This document shows, piece by piece, positions 11,545 through 22,455 of a DNA stretch of 62,000 bases. Each line of letters opens with the position of its first letter. Position 1 is the first letter of the stretch. Position numbers and translations under genes: made by a program. The notes beneath the pieces are model-generated. The model was not told the origin of the DNA and did no database searches. It was given only the letters and a program-made list of their open reading frames with translations. This DNA is from Cryptomeria japonica (Eukaryota > Streptophyta > Pinopsida > Cupressales > Cupressaceae): assembly GCF_030272615.1 (NCBI RefSeq), contig NC_081414.1, positions 524,256,137 to 524,318,136 of the forward strand, read 5' to 3'.

Positions 11545-12522
11545 ATTGTACCCCAGTCCAGCCTTATCATTTGTGGATTTTGTTTGTAGCTGAATTGGCT
11601 CAATAATACCCTTTTGATGTTTACCCAGGGGACTAATACCTGAATATCCCATGCATTGAATCATCTTGTAGCCAGGACCATATTGGTTAGAGGAAATCTC
11701 ACAATGTCGTACCTCCTCATTTTAACTATCTTCATTAAAGAGCCAGTTAAGAACAACATCTTCTTCCATTTCATCTTTTAGGGAGGTAGAGGACTGTACA
11801 AAGAGACCATCATATATGGTATTCGGAGCTAAAGTTTGTGTTCTCATAGCCTCTGATGGCTTGCCCAACTATTTTGGTGATGGAGGGAGAGAAACTAATG
11901 AAAGCACTGATTCTATCTTGTAGCCATCCATGCCAGTATTTGTAATCTTCAATCTCTTTTCTAATTCTTTCATCAGTGTTTCTGGATCTTCATTTGCAGA
12001 AACTGCCCTATTATGAGGCACAAAAGTATTTGCACCTTTTGTCAATGCATTACAGACGACATTTGTATCAGCAGGAATATTGACTTCTGTTCCATTATAA
12101 GGAAACTTTAAGCATTGATGGTATGTTGATGGAACTGCCTTCATTTCATGAATCCATGGCCTACCCAGTAAGATATTGTATGACAAAGGAATATCAAGTA
12201 CCTGGAAAAGGACATTTCTTTCTACAGGTCCCACTTTGATAGGTAATGATACCAGACCTTTAGAGGTCCTTTCTTCTTCATCATAGGCTTTTATTGTTAT
12301 TTTCTTGCCAGGATCAATGACATTTTTAGAGAATCCTAGTTGTGTAAGAAGACTGTAAGTACAGATATTCAACCCAGTGCCTCCATCTATCAAAACACGT
12401 TTGACTCTATGTTTATGGATCATGGCTTCAATATGCAATGGTTGGTTATGTGGATGATTTAGCGAGTTGTCATATTCTTCAGAGAAGGTCAGATAGTGAG
12501 GTGAAGTCAGATGACCCACCAT
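11545..12522 (-). pseudogene. Element A aspartic protease followed by G-patch
   Basis: The frame 12522-11869 is a retropepsin-like domain. The active-site loop reads VLIDGGTGLNIC (about 12365-12400, Asp-Gly-Gly instead of the classical Asp-Ser/Thr-Gly), and the flap-to-C-terminal part ends [20 protein letters not shown]. After a stop near 11868 the same protein continues to a G-patch (about 11545-11675). That has the glycine pattern YKMIQCMGYSG..PLG, then KGIIEPI and KAGLGY. Betaretroviral proteases are known to end with a G-patch that helps reverse transcription. The same layout here suggests a similar RNA-binding aid, which is inference. Confidence 0.82.
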
Positions 12523-12833
12523 AGACTAAAACTTATCAATGTCTAAATCTTTTGGATCGTTAGTGGTGAGAAATGCTTTGTCTAGGATATCTTTGTGAGC
12601 AAACGAGAGTTTTAGCAATTCAAAATTTGAGATTTGAGCATTTGTCCTTTTCAACTATTCAAGACACTATATCCAGAAGATGATGATGAAGTCAACCTTT
12701 TAAATTTGTCCAAGGTTGATTCTTTTTGTTTGTTTGATTGGGCTAGTGGGTTCGATGTTGCTTGAGCTGGGTTGGAAGAACTAGCTCCTTGGAGAGTGAC
12801 TTTCTTCTGAGAATGAGTCAGAGCTCTTGCATA

Positions 12834-14569
12834 TCATGATTCATTTGATTTATCTTGGACTATAATCACATTGCAATATTTTGATTGGGAAGGCTCAATC
12901 ATGTTAATGATGTTGTCATTGCTGGTATAAGTATAATTTACTTTGGCACCTCCTTTGGTCTTTGAGGAATCACCTTGTTCGTAAACAGGTAAAGGGTCTT
13001 TAAATGCTTTATGATCAGAATTGGTCGGATGATTCCCAACAACTATACCAACATCTATGAGATCTTGAATCTCATGTTTTAGCTTCATGCAATTGTTTAT
13101 ATTATGACCTTTATTCCGATGGAAGTCACAGTATTTATTTTCTCTCCACCATCTTGGTTTGACTTCTGGATCATATGGTCTTGAGTTATCTGGTAGTGTT
13201 ATCAAGTTGTTTGCCAACAAAGTTTTGAAAGCGGATTCATATGATTCTTTGAGAGGAGTTAAATCACGCTTAGGTTTGGAAAGCCAAGGCTTTTCTTTGA
13301 ACCATTCTTTTGTTTTCTTTGGTGGATTTTTTGCTGCAGCCTCAACAGCTTTAAGTGCTTGTGTACTACTAGCCAAGTTGAATATTGTGGGCTTTGAGTT
13401 AGTTTTAATAGTATCTACTACTCCATCATTAACAACATTCTTGTTGTTGTCTTAGCCAAATTTCCAATACTTGTTCTTCTCTTTAGAGCTAGATCCTGGT
13501 TGTGTTTCTTTCCAAGGTGAGATATCTCCCTTCTTTATGAGCACATCTTCCATTCGAATGACATTATCTACCATTTTGTTAAATGATGGGTGTATTTGCA
13601 TTTGTACACTATACTTGAGTTTAGGGACCAAGTTATTGACAAATATATCCATTTTCTCAGAGTCTGTGATAGGTCGAGAATACCTAGAAAACATCTTTCT
13701 CCAGCGTTGGAGGAAAGTAAGAAGAGGCTCCCCTATTTTCTGTTTAGTATTGCAAAGATCGATCATAGTCACATGATGTCAAATGTTGTATGAGTATTGT
13801 TGTAAAAATAGTTGGATTAGTTCTTCAAACATTTTTATTCCTTTGGGTAGACTTGAGAACCATTCCATTGCTTGACCCCCTAAACTCCTTGGGAAAATGT
13901 GTATGAGGTATATTTGATCGTGCATGAACTCCATACATGATCTTGAGAATCCAAGGTACCATCATATTTTTCAAATTTTGGGATCTCAACTCGTGAAGGA
14001 AATGAAGACATGTATAGATTTTTGTCAAATGGAAAGGGACATATTGTTTCCAGAGAATATTGTTTTGGGGACTTATCCTTATTCTTCAATTCTGTGACCT
14101 CCATCCATAAGGCTTGTAATTGTTTGTGTACCATGAGCATAGGTGATTCTTCCTTTTTAGTAACGAGTGTCTAAAAATCATATCAAGTAGGAAGTTTAGC
14201 ACCTTGTTTTGATACTTCGAAGAAATATTCTTCCTTCTCTTGAGCCAGGATAGCTTTCATCATTTTTCTAAAGTCTTTGTCCTTTTGACAATCAAGAATA
14301 TCTTTTTTTAGGGGTTTTGTGTCTTCTTCAGATTCACTTGATGAGGAATCATTGTCGGTTTTGTGAACATTATGGTTGTTTTTGTTCTTGTCATTGTGTT
14401 CCGTCTCATATATAGTGGGAGATTCAGGTTCATCAAAAATTGGTCTGCTTGATGATGAAGGTATGTCAGTGAGTGGATCTTCCACGTAAAATGGGTTGTC
14501 TTGTTATGAGAAGGGTTGTCCTTTTCCTTTGGCCTCTTTCTTGCTAGAACTCCTAGTTTGAGTAGGCAT
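12834..14569 (-). pseudogene. Element A gag
   Basis: The conserved start is the ATG at 14567-14569 (MPTQTRSSSKK), matching the start in element B. A stop follows after 20 codons, so the longer open parts are 14485-14183, 14140-13880, 13772-13452 and 13376-12834. The middle part has the plant gypsy Gag core (WRKMFSRYSRP near 13690). The C-terminal part has a zinc knuckle with ligands Cys-x2-His-x4-His-x4-Cys (CDFHRNKGHNINNC, about 13090-13130). The CHHC rather than CCHC pattern is usual in Tat-type elements. The protein would assemble particles around the element RNA. Several stops and a frameshift near 13880 disable it. Confidence 0.85.
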
Positions 14570-16752
14570 TTTTATGGATTAGTGTGACCTAAAGTTGTTT
14601 GTGATACAGAGGTCAAGATCAATTTCAGAGCTAGTTGTTCAGTTAACGTATTGTTTGAGAGAAACAACTGAGATTTTAGTCTAGTTTCAGGAAAGATCTA
14701 TCCTATATAGGACGTCTATCTAAGTTGATTCTAAGAGTAGTGTAAGATTTAGTCTATTTTCAGGAACGATCTATCCTGTGTAAGACATTAGCTAAGTGAC
14801 TTAAATTTGATAGGTAGTTGATTGAACTAGCCAAAAAAATGATCGACCAAATCGTGCAACACAAATGGGAGAGGTACACTGTCTTGATCTGTTTATGCTT
14901 AGGATAATGATAACTAGTATTATGTTCATTGTAGACTGCTTTTAGGCAAGTTTGACTATTCTGTTCTGACAAGACCAAAGACTCATACGATAGGATTTTC
15001 TAAACCAGACGACAATTTAGCAGCTACAGGACGATAACAGTTTTGTTTCGTACAAGTTGCTGCCTCGTACCGTACAACAGATGGGTATGTGCAAGATGAC
15101 AAAATAATCAGTGTAGTTATGTTTCGTACGATGCAGGAATTGGTGCAGGATGACAATTTACCAGACTCATACGATTGTTCACAGAGCAGAGACTAAAAAT
15201 TCTGAGTTTTTTTTATTGTTGAGTATGACAAATTCTGAGATGGACTGATTTTTGACTTAGATAGGCTAGTTTTGGACAAAATTTTCACTTAGGATGGACA
15301 AGTTCTGACACGAATAGAGTTTCAACTTAGGATAGACTAGTTCTGACATAGACAGAGTTTCAACTTAGGATGGACTAGTTCTGACACAAACAAAGTTTCG
15401 ACTTAGGATGGACTAGTTCTGACATGGATAGAGTTTCGACTTAGGATGGACTAGTTCTGACATGAACAGAGTTTCGACTTAGGATGGACTAGTTCTGACA
15501 TAGATAAAGTTTCTAATCACCAAGTTGGTTTCTTGTCTTCTCCAATTTTGGTATTTCAGTTTTTGTTTCAAGGATGAAAACACAGAAGACATGTCGTATA
15601 AATAGTAACTCCAATCACAACATGTAAACCCTAAGGAATTTGGTGAGAGAAGAAAACTTTTGCTTGTTGACTTAGGTACACACCCAATAGCTAATCAGAA
15701 TACGGACACTGAGTCTCACGTAATGGATTATCAATGCCGTATTAGCCGACTCTAAATGCTAATGGGGGCACAATATGGCAAGTATCTTGGGAGAGTTACT
15801 ATCTCTCTTGCATAAAGATTATCCCCCCTTCTAGAGGTGAACTAGGTAGCTTCTAAGTTTAATTGGAACTAGTCAGGGATCCGTTTGGCGCGTCGAGGTA
15901 TAAATTCAATTAAGAGGTCTCCCAGCCTTGAAAACCAAGGTTTAATATACCCGAAGGTACGAAGGAGAGCTATTCCCGAGCACTGCCGTTGACTTGATTT
16001 TCATCAAATCATGTTTATTTTATAGCGGGTTGGAGTACTTGGCATTTAGCTGTTCCCACTTAGGTCGGTCCCCTCACACTGGCCATAATGGCTTTAAGAG
16101 TTTTTCAACCCCTCGGGAGGGCAGGCCTGCTAAAGATGTACAAATCTCAAACAAAGAAAAAGCCTCAAGGGTCTGGATTTCTGATTGTCTAGAAAAAGAC
16201 AAGAGCATACTCTCCTACCTCTCAGAATCTTGTAAAAACATGAAAGACAGATTTTTTCTTTAACCATATAGCAAATTAGGTGCCTAAAAATGAATTGAAA
16301 GAATACACGATGTTTGGTCGATTTTCCTTAGGCAACCTGCAAAGACAACGAATCAGTAGTCATATTGTCTTTGTGCGACAAACATATTCTTTGGCAAGCA
16401 TTTTGCAAAAACTAATTAGGCTGTGAAAAATTCTAAGATAGACAGATAAACAACTAGGGTCAGTCGTCAGAATAATCAATTTGAACAAAAAACCAAAATA
16501 ATAAAATTTGCTTCTTTTGTCTTTTTAACCAGAAAATACAGAATCGTATGAGAGTATGTAAACTCATACAATACAGGATTCCAGCTCTTACAAGATAGGA
16601 TTCTAGTTTGTACGACACCTGCAGTTTGTCATTTCAGCCTATGGGAAATGTAGTACGAGATGTATGAATGAAAATCCAAAAAATCTGAAATCTGAAAAAT
16701 AATATTAAAAAAAAAGCAGTCAGTCTTAGAGGCCAAAAAAATGTAGTCTTCT
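14570..16752 (-). other. Element A untranslated leader
   Basis: This is 2.2 kb between the primer site and gag with no coding capacity. It holds two copies of a phrase with GATCTATCCT (14668-14830, three copies in B), a run of 38-bp repeats (15231-15512), scattered CGTACGA-like motifs (about 14985-15175 and 16545-16660), and a block highly conserved with B (about 15660-16260) containing an inverted repeat CCTTG..CAAGG. Packaging and dimerization signals are expected in such a leader. Confidence 0.75.
15231..15512. repeat. 38-bp tandem repeat in element A leader
   Basis: About seven imperfect head-to-tail units carry the phrase GACTTAGGATGGACTAG. Element B has only about three more diverged units at 39733-39858, so copy number changed after the two elements separated. 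Confidence 0.85.
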
Positions 16753-16770
16753 GCCCCATGGTGGGTGCCA
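16753..16770 (-). other. Element A primer binding site, tRNA-Lys
   Basis: On the plus strand GCCCCATGGTGGGTGCCA resembles the 3' end of plant tRNA-Lys with two differences, so its minus strand would pair with that tRNA. It lies 4 bp inside the 5' LTR. Element B has the same site with different single-base changes. Confidence 0.82.
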
Positions 16771-16774
16771 AAGA

Positions 16775-17905
16775 TGTGTGTGTGAAAAAAGGTCTGTAGC
16801 TACAAGCACAACACTTCAATTAAGTCATTAAATGTATGGTTAGTAAATAAATAATCAATAAATAATAAACCATAACAAAGCGACTAATTGCCTTCTAAAA
16901 GATGCGAGTATAAGATTGCTCTCATATTTTTTATAAGAAATACCAGTGACTAGACTACACCAAGGCGAAGGATTTAATCTATATGATATTAACTATATGG
17001 ATGCAAAATGGATGAATAATTCAAGCAATAATGAATTCAAGCAATATGGATTCAAGCAATAATGATGCAAATAATCTAAAAAAGCACAATGTGTTCAATG
17101 ACTCCAGAGCGAAATTAGTGTGATAATAATCTCCAAGCGTGTTCTCAAAAATCTTTGGGGTGAATTGGAATGAGAGCTGAAGACTGAATTTATAGAGAAT
17201 TACAAGAGAAAAGCTCAATTTAGGATTAATTGAAAATAATTGAGAAATCAAGTTCAGTTAACCTTGAGATAGATTACCATTATAGTTTAATTGAAATGCA
17301 TTCAAATTAGAAGTCCAAGTTGCATTGGAAATAATAATAAATTAATTCCATGCATTTGTGATAAAAATAGATAATTCTTTTATTTATTCAAGAAAAAAGT
17401 CTTTTTAATGCAACTGAACTTCTTTTTCTAAAAAGCTTTGAGTTCCAATTTTAGAGAATAATCAATAATTCAATTTAATTGTTTTTCTCATTTCAAGTTC
17501 TAAATTTAGAAAAAGAAATAATATCTCAAGTTTGATTTCTCTCTCAATTCAATTCTTTTTGTTTATTTTTCAATTCAACTCTTGCTTTGTAATTAATTCC
17601 TTTTTTTTTTTTAATAAATTAATTCTTTTTGCATGATTAATGACAAATTTATTAATTAATTAAATATGCAAGGATATTTAATAAATTAAAATAGGATAAT
17701 TGATCAAAATGATATGCTTGGAAATGATTCAATTAATTAAATAAATATTTAATTAATATTGAGTAATTGATTTTCCATGTGATATTTGATGATTAAAGAA
17801 TTAATAATGTGTCGAAGGTTGATTTAATTGCCTTTGGTTAGGACCTTGGTGGTGTTGTTGAGATTAGGGGCCCATGGTTTAGATGACCATTTTTAGGGTA
17901 TTACA
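16775..17905 (-). repeat. Element A 5' LTR
   Basis: This is the 1131-bp partner of 700-1827. It runs from TGTGTGTGTG to TATTACA on the plus strand and is followed by the ATTAC duplication (17906-17910). The minus-strand TATA box is at about 17187-17194, which would start the element RNA about 400 bp from the inner end of the LTR. Confidence 0.95.
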
Positions 17906-17910
17906 ATTAC

Positions 17911-19170
17911 TAATACACAAATACAATGTTCCTACCTTTGTACCTTTAGCTACTAAAAATGCACCTTTAGTGACCTTCCAGACATTGTCTGTAAAAGTAA
18001 CTATGTAGCCTTCACTACCTAGTTGTCTTGCTGAAATTAAATTTCTTCTTAAATTAGATACATGCCTTACCTCCTTCGGCAACTAGTCATTCCCATTTTG
18101 CAACTTAATTTATCTTGCCTTTTCCAACAATCTGACAGGGCTCATCATCACCCAAGTATACCTGTCCAAAATCAGCTTGAACATAATCTAGAAAATATTT
18201 TCTATGGGGTGTGGCATAAAATGAAGCCCCTGAATCTATTATCCAAGTATAACTAACATTATCTAGAGATATAATTAAGGAATTTTGTAAATTATTACTT
18301 GCAACATTGGCTTCCTTACTATCATCTTCATTTTTGTCTCCTTGTTTGTTTTTTCGAGAGAAACAATCTTTCTTTAAATGCCCTAGCTTTCTGCAATACC
18401 AACAATCATTTCTTCCTCTGGATTGAGAGTGTCCTTTCTTCGACTTCCCTCGTGACTTCTCATGATTTCCTAGGATTTTTCCTCTTTCCTTTGATATTCT
18501 TTTGTTCTCTACATTCAAAACAGGACCCGATGATGTTGAAGTCTCACCTGTTCTTTTCCATCACATTTCCTCGCTTAGGATAACACCAACAAAATCATCA
18601 AATTTCAAAGTGTTTATACTAGAGACAGAGTTACTTACAACCATAACAAAGCTATTCCAACTTTCTGGCAAATAACATAAAATTAAGAGAGTCCTAACCT
18701 CTTCATCAAAGTTAACTTTTACATAAATCAATTGGTTGGTAACTATATTAAATTCATTTAAATGATCTACTACAGATCCTCTATTACTCATGTTTATATT
18801 AAATAAACACTTCATAAGAAATACCTTATTCAAAGCTAAGGGTTTATCATACAATTTTTCTAGTGCTGCCATTAGGGTTTCAATCGTTGTTGATTTTTAT
18901 ATATTGAATGCTACAAACGGTGCAAGGCACAACTGAATGGTCCCTAGTGCCTTTCTATCTAGAATATCCCAATCTTCATCTAACATCATGGATGGTTAAT
19001 TTGTCTTTCCTTCTAATGGCTGCCATAGATACTTTTGATATAGGTAATCCTCTATCTGCATTTTCCATAACTGATAGTTCTGGAAAGCTTGAACTTCTCG
19101 ACTTTGAATTTGGTTTCTTCCATTTCTCCCACTCAAATCTAAAAGTCCCTACCAATTTACAGAAATGCAT
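17911..19170 (-). pseudogene. copia gag, zinc knuckle, protease and start of GAG-pre-integrase
   Basis: Reading from 19170 downward there is a Gag N-terminal part (open 19170-18976), then a Gag core like [18 protein letters not shown] (18872-18561). A CCHC knuckle CWYCRKLGHLKKDC follows (about 18365-18410), then a protease loop WIIDSGASFYATP (about 18215-18255) that keeps the catalytic Asp-Ser-Gly. GAG-pre-integrase begins with NLRRNLISARQLGSEGY (about 18000-18055). Stops at about 18895 and 18559 replace an expected sense codon, and a frameshift lies near 18980. It is continued by 1-699 on the other side of element A. Confidence 0.9.
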
Positions 19171-19183
19171 GGCTCTGATACCA
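19171..19183 (-). other. copia primer binding site, initiator tRNA-Met
   Basis: The minus strand reads TGGTATCAGAGCC, the standard primer site of plant copia elements complementary to initiator tRNA-Met. It lies 2 bp inside the LTR and sets the LTR boundary at 19186. Confidence 0.93.
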
Positions 19184-19185
19184 GT

Positions 19186-19623
19186 TGTTAGGGTTTAGGC
19201 AAATCCAGAGAAAATACAAATTCACAATTATATGTAGATTCGAATACACAAAGATGGAAAAAAGTACACACAAATAACATAGAGATTTAATGTGGTTCAC
19301 CCAAGGGGCTACATCCATAGAACATAGTCATCCAATCTTTTCTTATTATCCAGTAAACAATACATCACCTTTACAATGCCATTTTCATTCCAACCACTTA
19401 TAACATACATTTTTTTATGGAAACATGTACAAAGTTGGTCTTTTTTAGGGTTTATTTTCAATCTTGGTTTTCAAACCAAAAACAACAATTTATTTTTCCT
19501 CGAGGGCTATGCCTTCGAACCCCAATGAGGATACATTATGAGTGTGCAATACTTGCATGATCAGTCACCACATACCAAAATTATCATGATCTCCTAAATA
19601 CTTTACTTAACTATTTCCCAACA
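19186..19623 (-). repeat. copia 5' LTR
   Basis: This 438-bp LTR on the minus strand begins TGTTGGGAAA and ends CCTAACA. The outer end is chosen by the TGTT..AACA inverted termini. The second LTR is outside the window, so this end cannot be checked against a target duplication. It contains the common copia phrase GGGTGAACCACATTAAA (minus strand, about 19287-19305). Confidence 0.8.
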
Positions 19624-19966
19624 ACTTGTAGATTGAGGAAGTTATGCCTCATTGACTAAAGGAATTAAACCAACTAGTGTTTCTATGCCTAAGTTTTTTT
19701 GGTTTAGTTTAGGTGATGGTGTATCATATGTCTGATGAAGGTTTGATACACTACATTAGTTCAATTTTGATTATACTTTAGGCAATTCCAATACCCTACT
19801 ACTTCAAGAAAGTTTGATACTTGATCGTAGAGATCAAAATTTAGGCAAGTTTGGTGCACCATTTAATGGTACAAACTTTGAGCAAGTTTAATGGCCCATG
19901 AAATGGATTAGACTTTGATAAATTTAGATCACTTTTATTAGGAGGAAAAATTGGATAAAATACAAT

Positions 19967-20101
19967 GTCATGTGTAAGAGATCAAACTTGGAGCAAGTTC
20001 GGTGCCCTATGTAAGAGGACAAACTTGGAGTAAGTTTAATGTCTTGTGTGAGGGATCATACATGAGGCAATTTTTATGTCATATGTAAGGTATCAAACTT
20101 T
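19967..20101. repeat. 37-bp minisatellite
   Basis: Units begin at 19967, 20004, 20041 and 20078, an exact 37-bp period. Each starts like GTCATGTGTAAG and carries ATCAAACTTGGAG. About 3.6 diverged units are present, with weaker echoes upstream to about 19850. Confidence 0.85.
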
Positions 20102-20599
20102 TTGGGTCCAATAAATATAAATATTCTATTTTATGTCAATTTTTTAGTTTCGTGGTTGTATTTTTTGGGTAAAATGGTGTCTCAATCTTGCATTTACATG
20201 AGGTTACTATTTATAGTAAATTTTCATTTGAGCATGAAATGGTGCAAAATTCTCCCCAAAGCTTCCGATTGGCTAGATAAGCATGCCAGCAAATGGTTGT
20301 CACAAGATCATAACTAGTTTTGAAGATATTGAAGTTTTTGTTTTTGGAAAGATTTAAATTTAATTTTAAAGGATTTAGACCATCTAAAATGACCTAAAAA
20401 TTGGGTTTAACTAGCATATCTAGTTATGAGGTGATAAAGTACTTTACAAGCTTTCTAGCACATCAAACGGTTCGTCAATTGGACACCTGGTTCACAAGTT
20501 ATGGCCTCTGAAAGTTTGGACTTTTGAAATAGGAAATATAAAATGCATTGGACACATAAATAAGTTGTAAAAGGGACGAACATGTGTTGATGTGTGTTT

Positions 20600-21080
20600 T
20601 GACATGTCATAGGGCATCTAGAATGGAGATAAGGTCAACTCTACATATGGTTTTAGCCCATGGTTTTGTAATACCGTTTGATTGTTTCTTGTATTGTATC
20701 TCCTACATATGAGGTGTGTGGGATAAAGGTTGTGTGTAGGAGTCTTATGGTTATTGAGTTACCTATGAATCTTTGATTAGTGGTACTCCTGTGAAGAGCT
20801 TTCTTTGCAATTATATATTAATTTATTATTGATTGTTGAATAATATATTGAGCTGCTTTTGGAATGTGGGGTTTTCTCTCAAAAGGGTTTTCCCCATGTA
20901 AATCACTATGTTGTGGTATGCATGTTATTATGTCTATTTCTGTTAAGTTTATGTAATTGTTGTAACAATCTATAAAAGTTTTGCATTACCATCCTCTAAA
21001 GGTTAGTGTAGGAAGTTGTTCTGCTACCTAACTTTCTCACAGTATTCTAGTGATAGTTTGGTATTGGTTTAGGAGAGATG
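20600..21080 (+). repeat. Possible decayed copia LTR and primer site
   Basis: The phrase GGGTTTTCTCTCAAAAGGG followed by CCCCATGTAAAT (about 20870-20905) resembles the R/U5 region of copia LTRs. TTTGGTATTGGTTTAGGAG near 21057 could be a worn initiator-Met primer site. Its ends are not defined, and no coding remnant follows. Confidence 0.35.
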
Positions 21081-21922
21081 TTAGGAAGGTAATCCAATGG
21101 TTTGGGAACCCAATCTCTCTCCCCATGCCTAAATTTTTGTGTTGAAAATGATGTTTTTTCCCATGGTATTTTTAAGTATTTCAATTATGTAAGCATTCAT
21201 TTTGCATTAGTGGGCATGTCAAGTGTGTCATCACATGTCATGAAACCTTGAATATGTAGATGTGTTGTGTGTCCTACTAAACACCACTTTTGTAATGAAA
21301 AAAAATTGTTCACTAATATTTCTCCTATTAATTTTCTAGTGTAAAAGTTGGGTCACTATATAGAACATATCACCCAAAAGCCTCTTGCAAAAACCAAATA
21401 TCCCATTTCTTAGAATTATCCCTAGAATGTGTAAATTCACTCATTTTGGCATCCCAAAAGACATTCCCCCCCTTTTCAAACTTCCAACTTGGGGACACTC
21501 ATATTCACATAATGGAATACCAAGAGACACATTTCCCTGCTTTCCAAGGCCAACTTGAGGACATAATTAATTTTTTCACATGTGATTATTTATTATTGTT
21601 GATGGACCCATTCATCCCTTATAAATGTATTTTAAAAAGTGGAATATTATTACAAATAGTTTTTTTCTAACACGCTAATAAGCTAAACACATTTTTTCAA
21701 GGATTTTTGAATCCAATGAAATAACATAGGGTTAAAAAGGTTAATGGCACCTTTACCCTAACACTAATTCAAAATAAATAAACCATTTAAGTAGCTATCT
21801 AGAGGAAATTAGACTAAGATAGGTAAGCAAGTTGACTTTTATTGACCCAAGGTTCATTTCATTACATCTATAGGTTATTGAAGTCCTCTACAACATGACT
21901 AGTTCAAAATGCACCAAGGGGG

Positions 21923-22450
21923 TGTTGTTATATGGAGCCTAATCAGACTTGGAGGTTAAATTTTCCCTTCTATCAGTGTCATTTCTCCACAAATTATTTA
22001 ACACAAGTTTGGGGTCAACACCCTTTGCGAGGTCCAGGGGCAGCACCCCTGGCGTTCTCCTTGGCGCGGTATAGGGAGGGGTTGAGGGGTAGTTCCCCAA
22101 GGACCCCAAATGACTTATTATTTTATAATGACATCGGGAGTTATTTCTCTATTGGCTGACATATTCTAACCCTATTTTTGTAACCAACATAAGTCTTGAT
22201 AAAATGGCTAAGGGTTAGGATTTTCTATAGAGAATTTTGTAGCATTTTGCAGTGGTATTGAGTTGCAAGGGATTACTGGTTGTAATCGGTTTGATTTGCT
22301 GGATAATAATATTGGTGTTTGGTGGATGTAGCTCGAGTTTGGGTGAACCACATTAAAAAATATCTCATCATTATTATTTTTGTGTTTTTCATTCCTCTAT
22401 TTAATCTGTATTTGCATATAATTGATATTTTTTGCGTGCAATTCCTAATA
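21923..22450 (+). repeat. Solo copia LTR
   Basis: This 528-bp unit runs from TGTTGT to CCTAATA (end CA changed to TA) and is bordered by GGGGG at 21918-21922 and 22451-22455. Its end carries GGATGTAGC..TTTGGGTGAACCACATT (about 22326-22355), like the copia LTR at 19186-19623 read on its own strand. Internal sequence is absent, as expected after LTR-LTR recombination. A GC-rich patch with small inverted phrases lies at 22020-22110. Confidence 0.72.
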
Positions 22451-22455
22451 GGGGG

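Larger units (their letters stand above)
700..17905 (-). mobile_element. Element A: Ty3/gypsy Tat-type LTR retrotransposon with antisense PMD gene
   Basis: This is a complete but inactive 17.2-kb insertion flanked by ATTAC. Its LTRs (1128 and 1131 bp) differ by a few percent by eye. In element orientation the order is 5' LTR, tRNA-Lys primer site, 2.2-kb leader, gag, protease with G-patch, acidic linker, RT, RNase H, archaeal-type RNase H, integrase, spacer, antisense plant-mobile-domain gene, polypurine tract and 3' LTR. The extra RNase H between RT and integrase, together with the CHHC Gag knuckle, places it in the Tat/Ogre branch of gypsy elements, as known from plants. Gag-pol has many in-frame stops and a deletion in RT. 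Confidence 0.95.
1..19623 (-). mobile_element. Ty1/copia retrotransposon, 3' part outside window, split by element A
   Basis: A copia element reads leftward from its 5' LTR (19186-19623) through an initiator-Met primer site, gag, zinc knuckle, protease, GAG-pre-integrase and integrase core. The order Gag-PR-INT, with integrase before any reverse transcriptase, is diagnostic of copia. RT, RNase H and the 3' LTR would lie left of base 1. Element A (700-17905) interrupts it between the GAG-pre-integrase segments, with ATTAC duplicated at 695-699 and 17906-17910. Removing A and one duplicate restores a continuous reading frame across the junction, which confirms the nesting. Several stops and a frameshift in gag show that the copy is dead. 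Confidence 0.93.
19624..21922. other. Non-coding DNA right of the copia element
   Basis: No reading frame with family resemblance was found. It holds the 37-bp minisatellite at 19967-20101 and a stretch at 20600-21080 that resembles a decayed LTR. The remainder is AT-rich sequence without recognizable structure. Confidence 0.55.

Noticed and set aside
13159-13776. Plus-strand frames opposite gag in element A
   Set aside because: The minus strand holds recognizable Gag core and zinc knuckle sequence. These are antisense shadows.
15231-15512. Regularly spaced repeats resembling a CRISPR array
   Set aside because: The units are head-to-tail without unique spacers, lie in a plant retrotransposon leader, and no cas gene is present.
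16753-16770. tRNA-like sequence
   Set aside because: Only the 3' 18 bases of a tRNA are matched, at the primer site next to an LTR. There is no tRNA gene.
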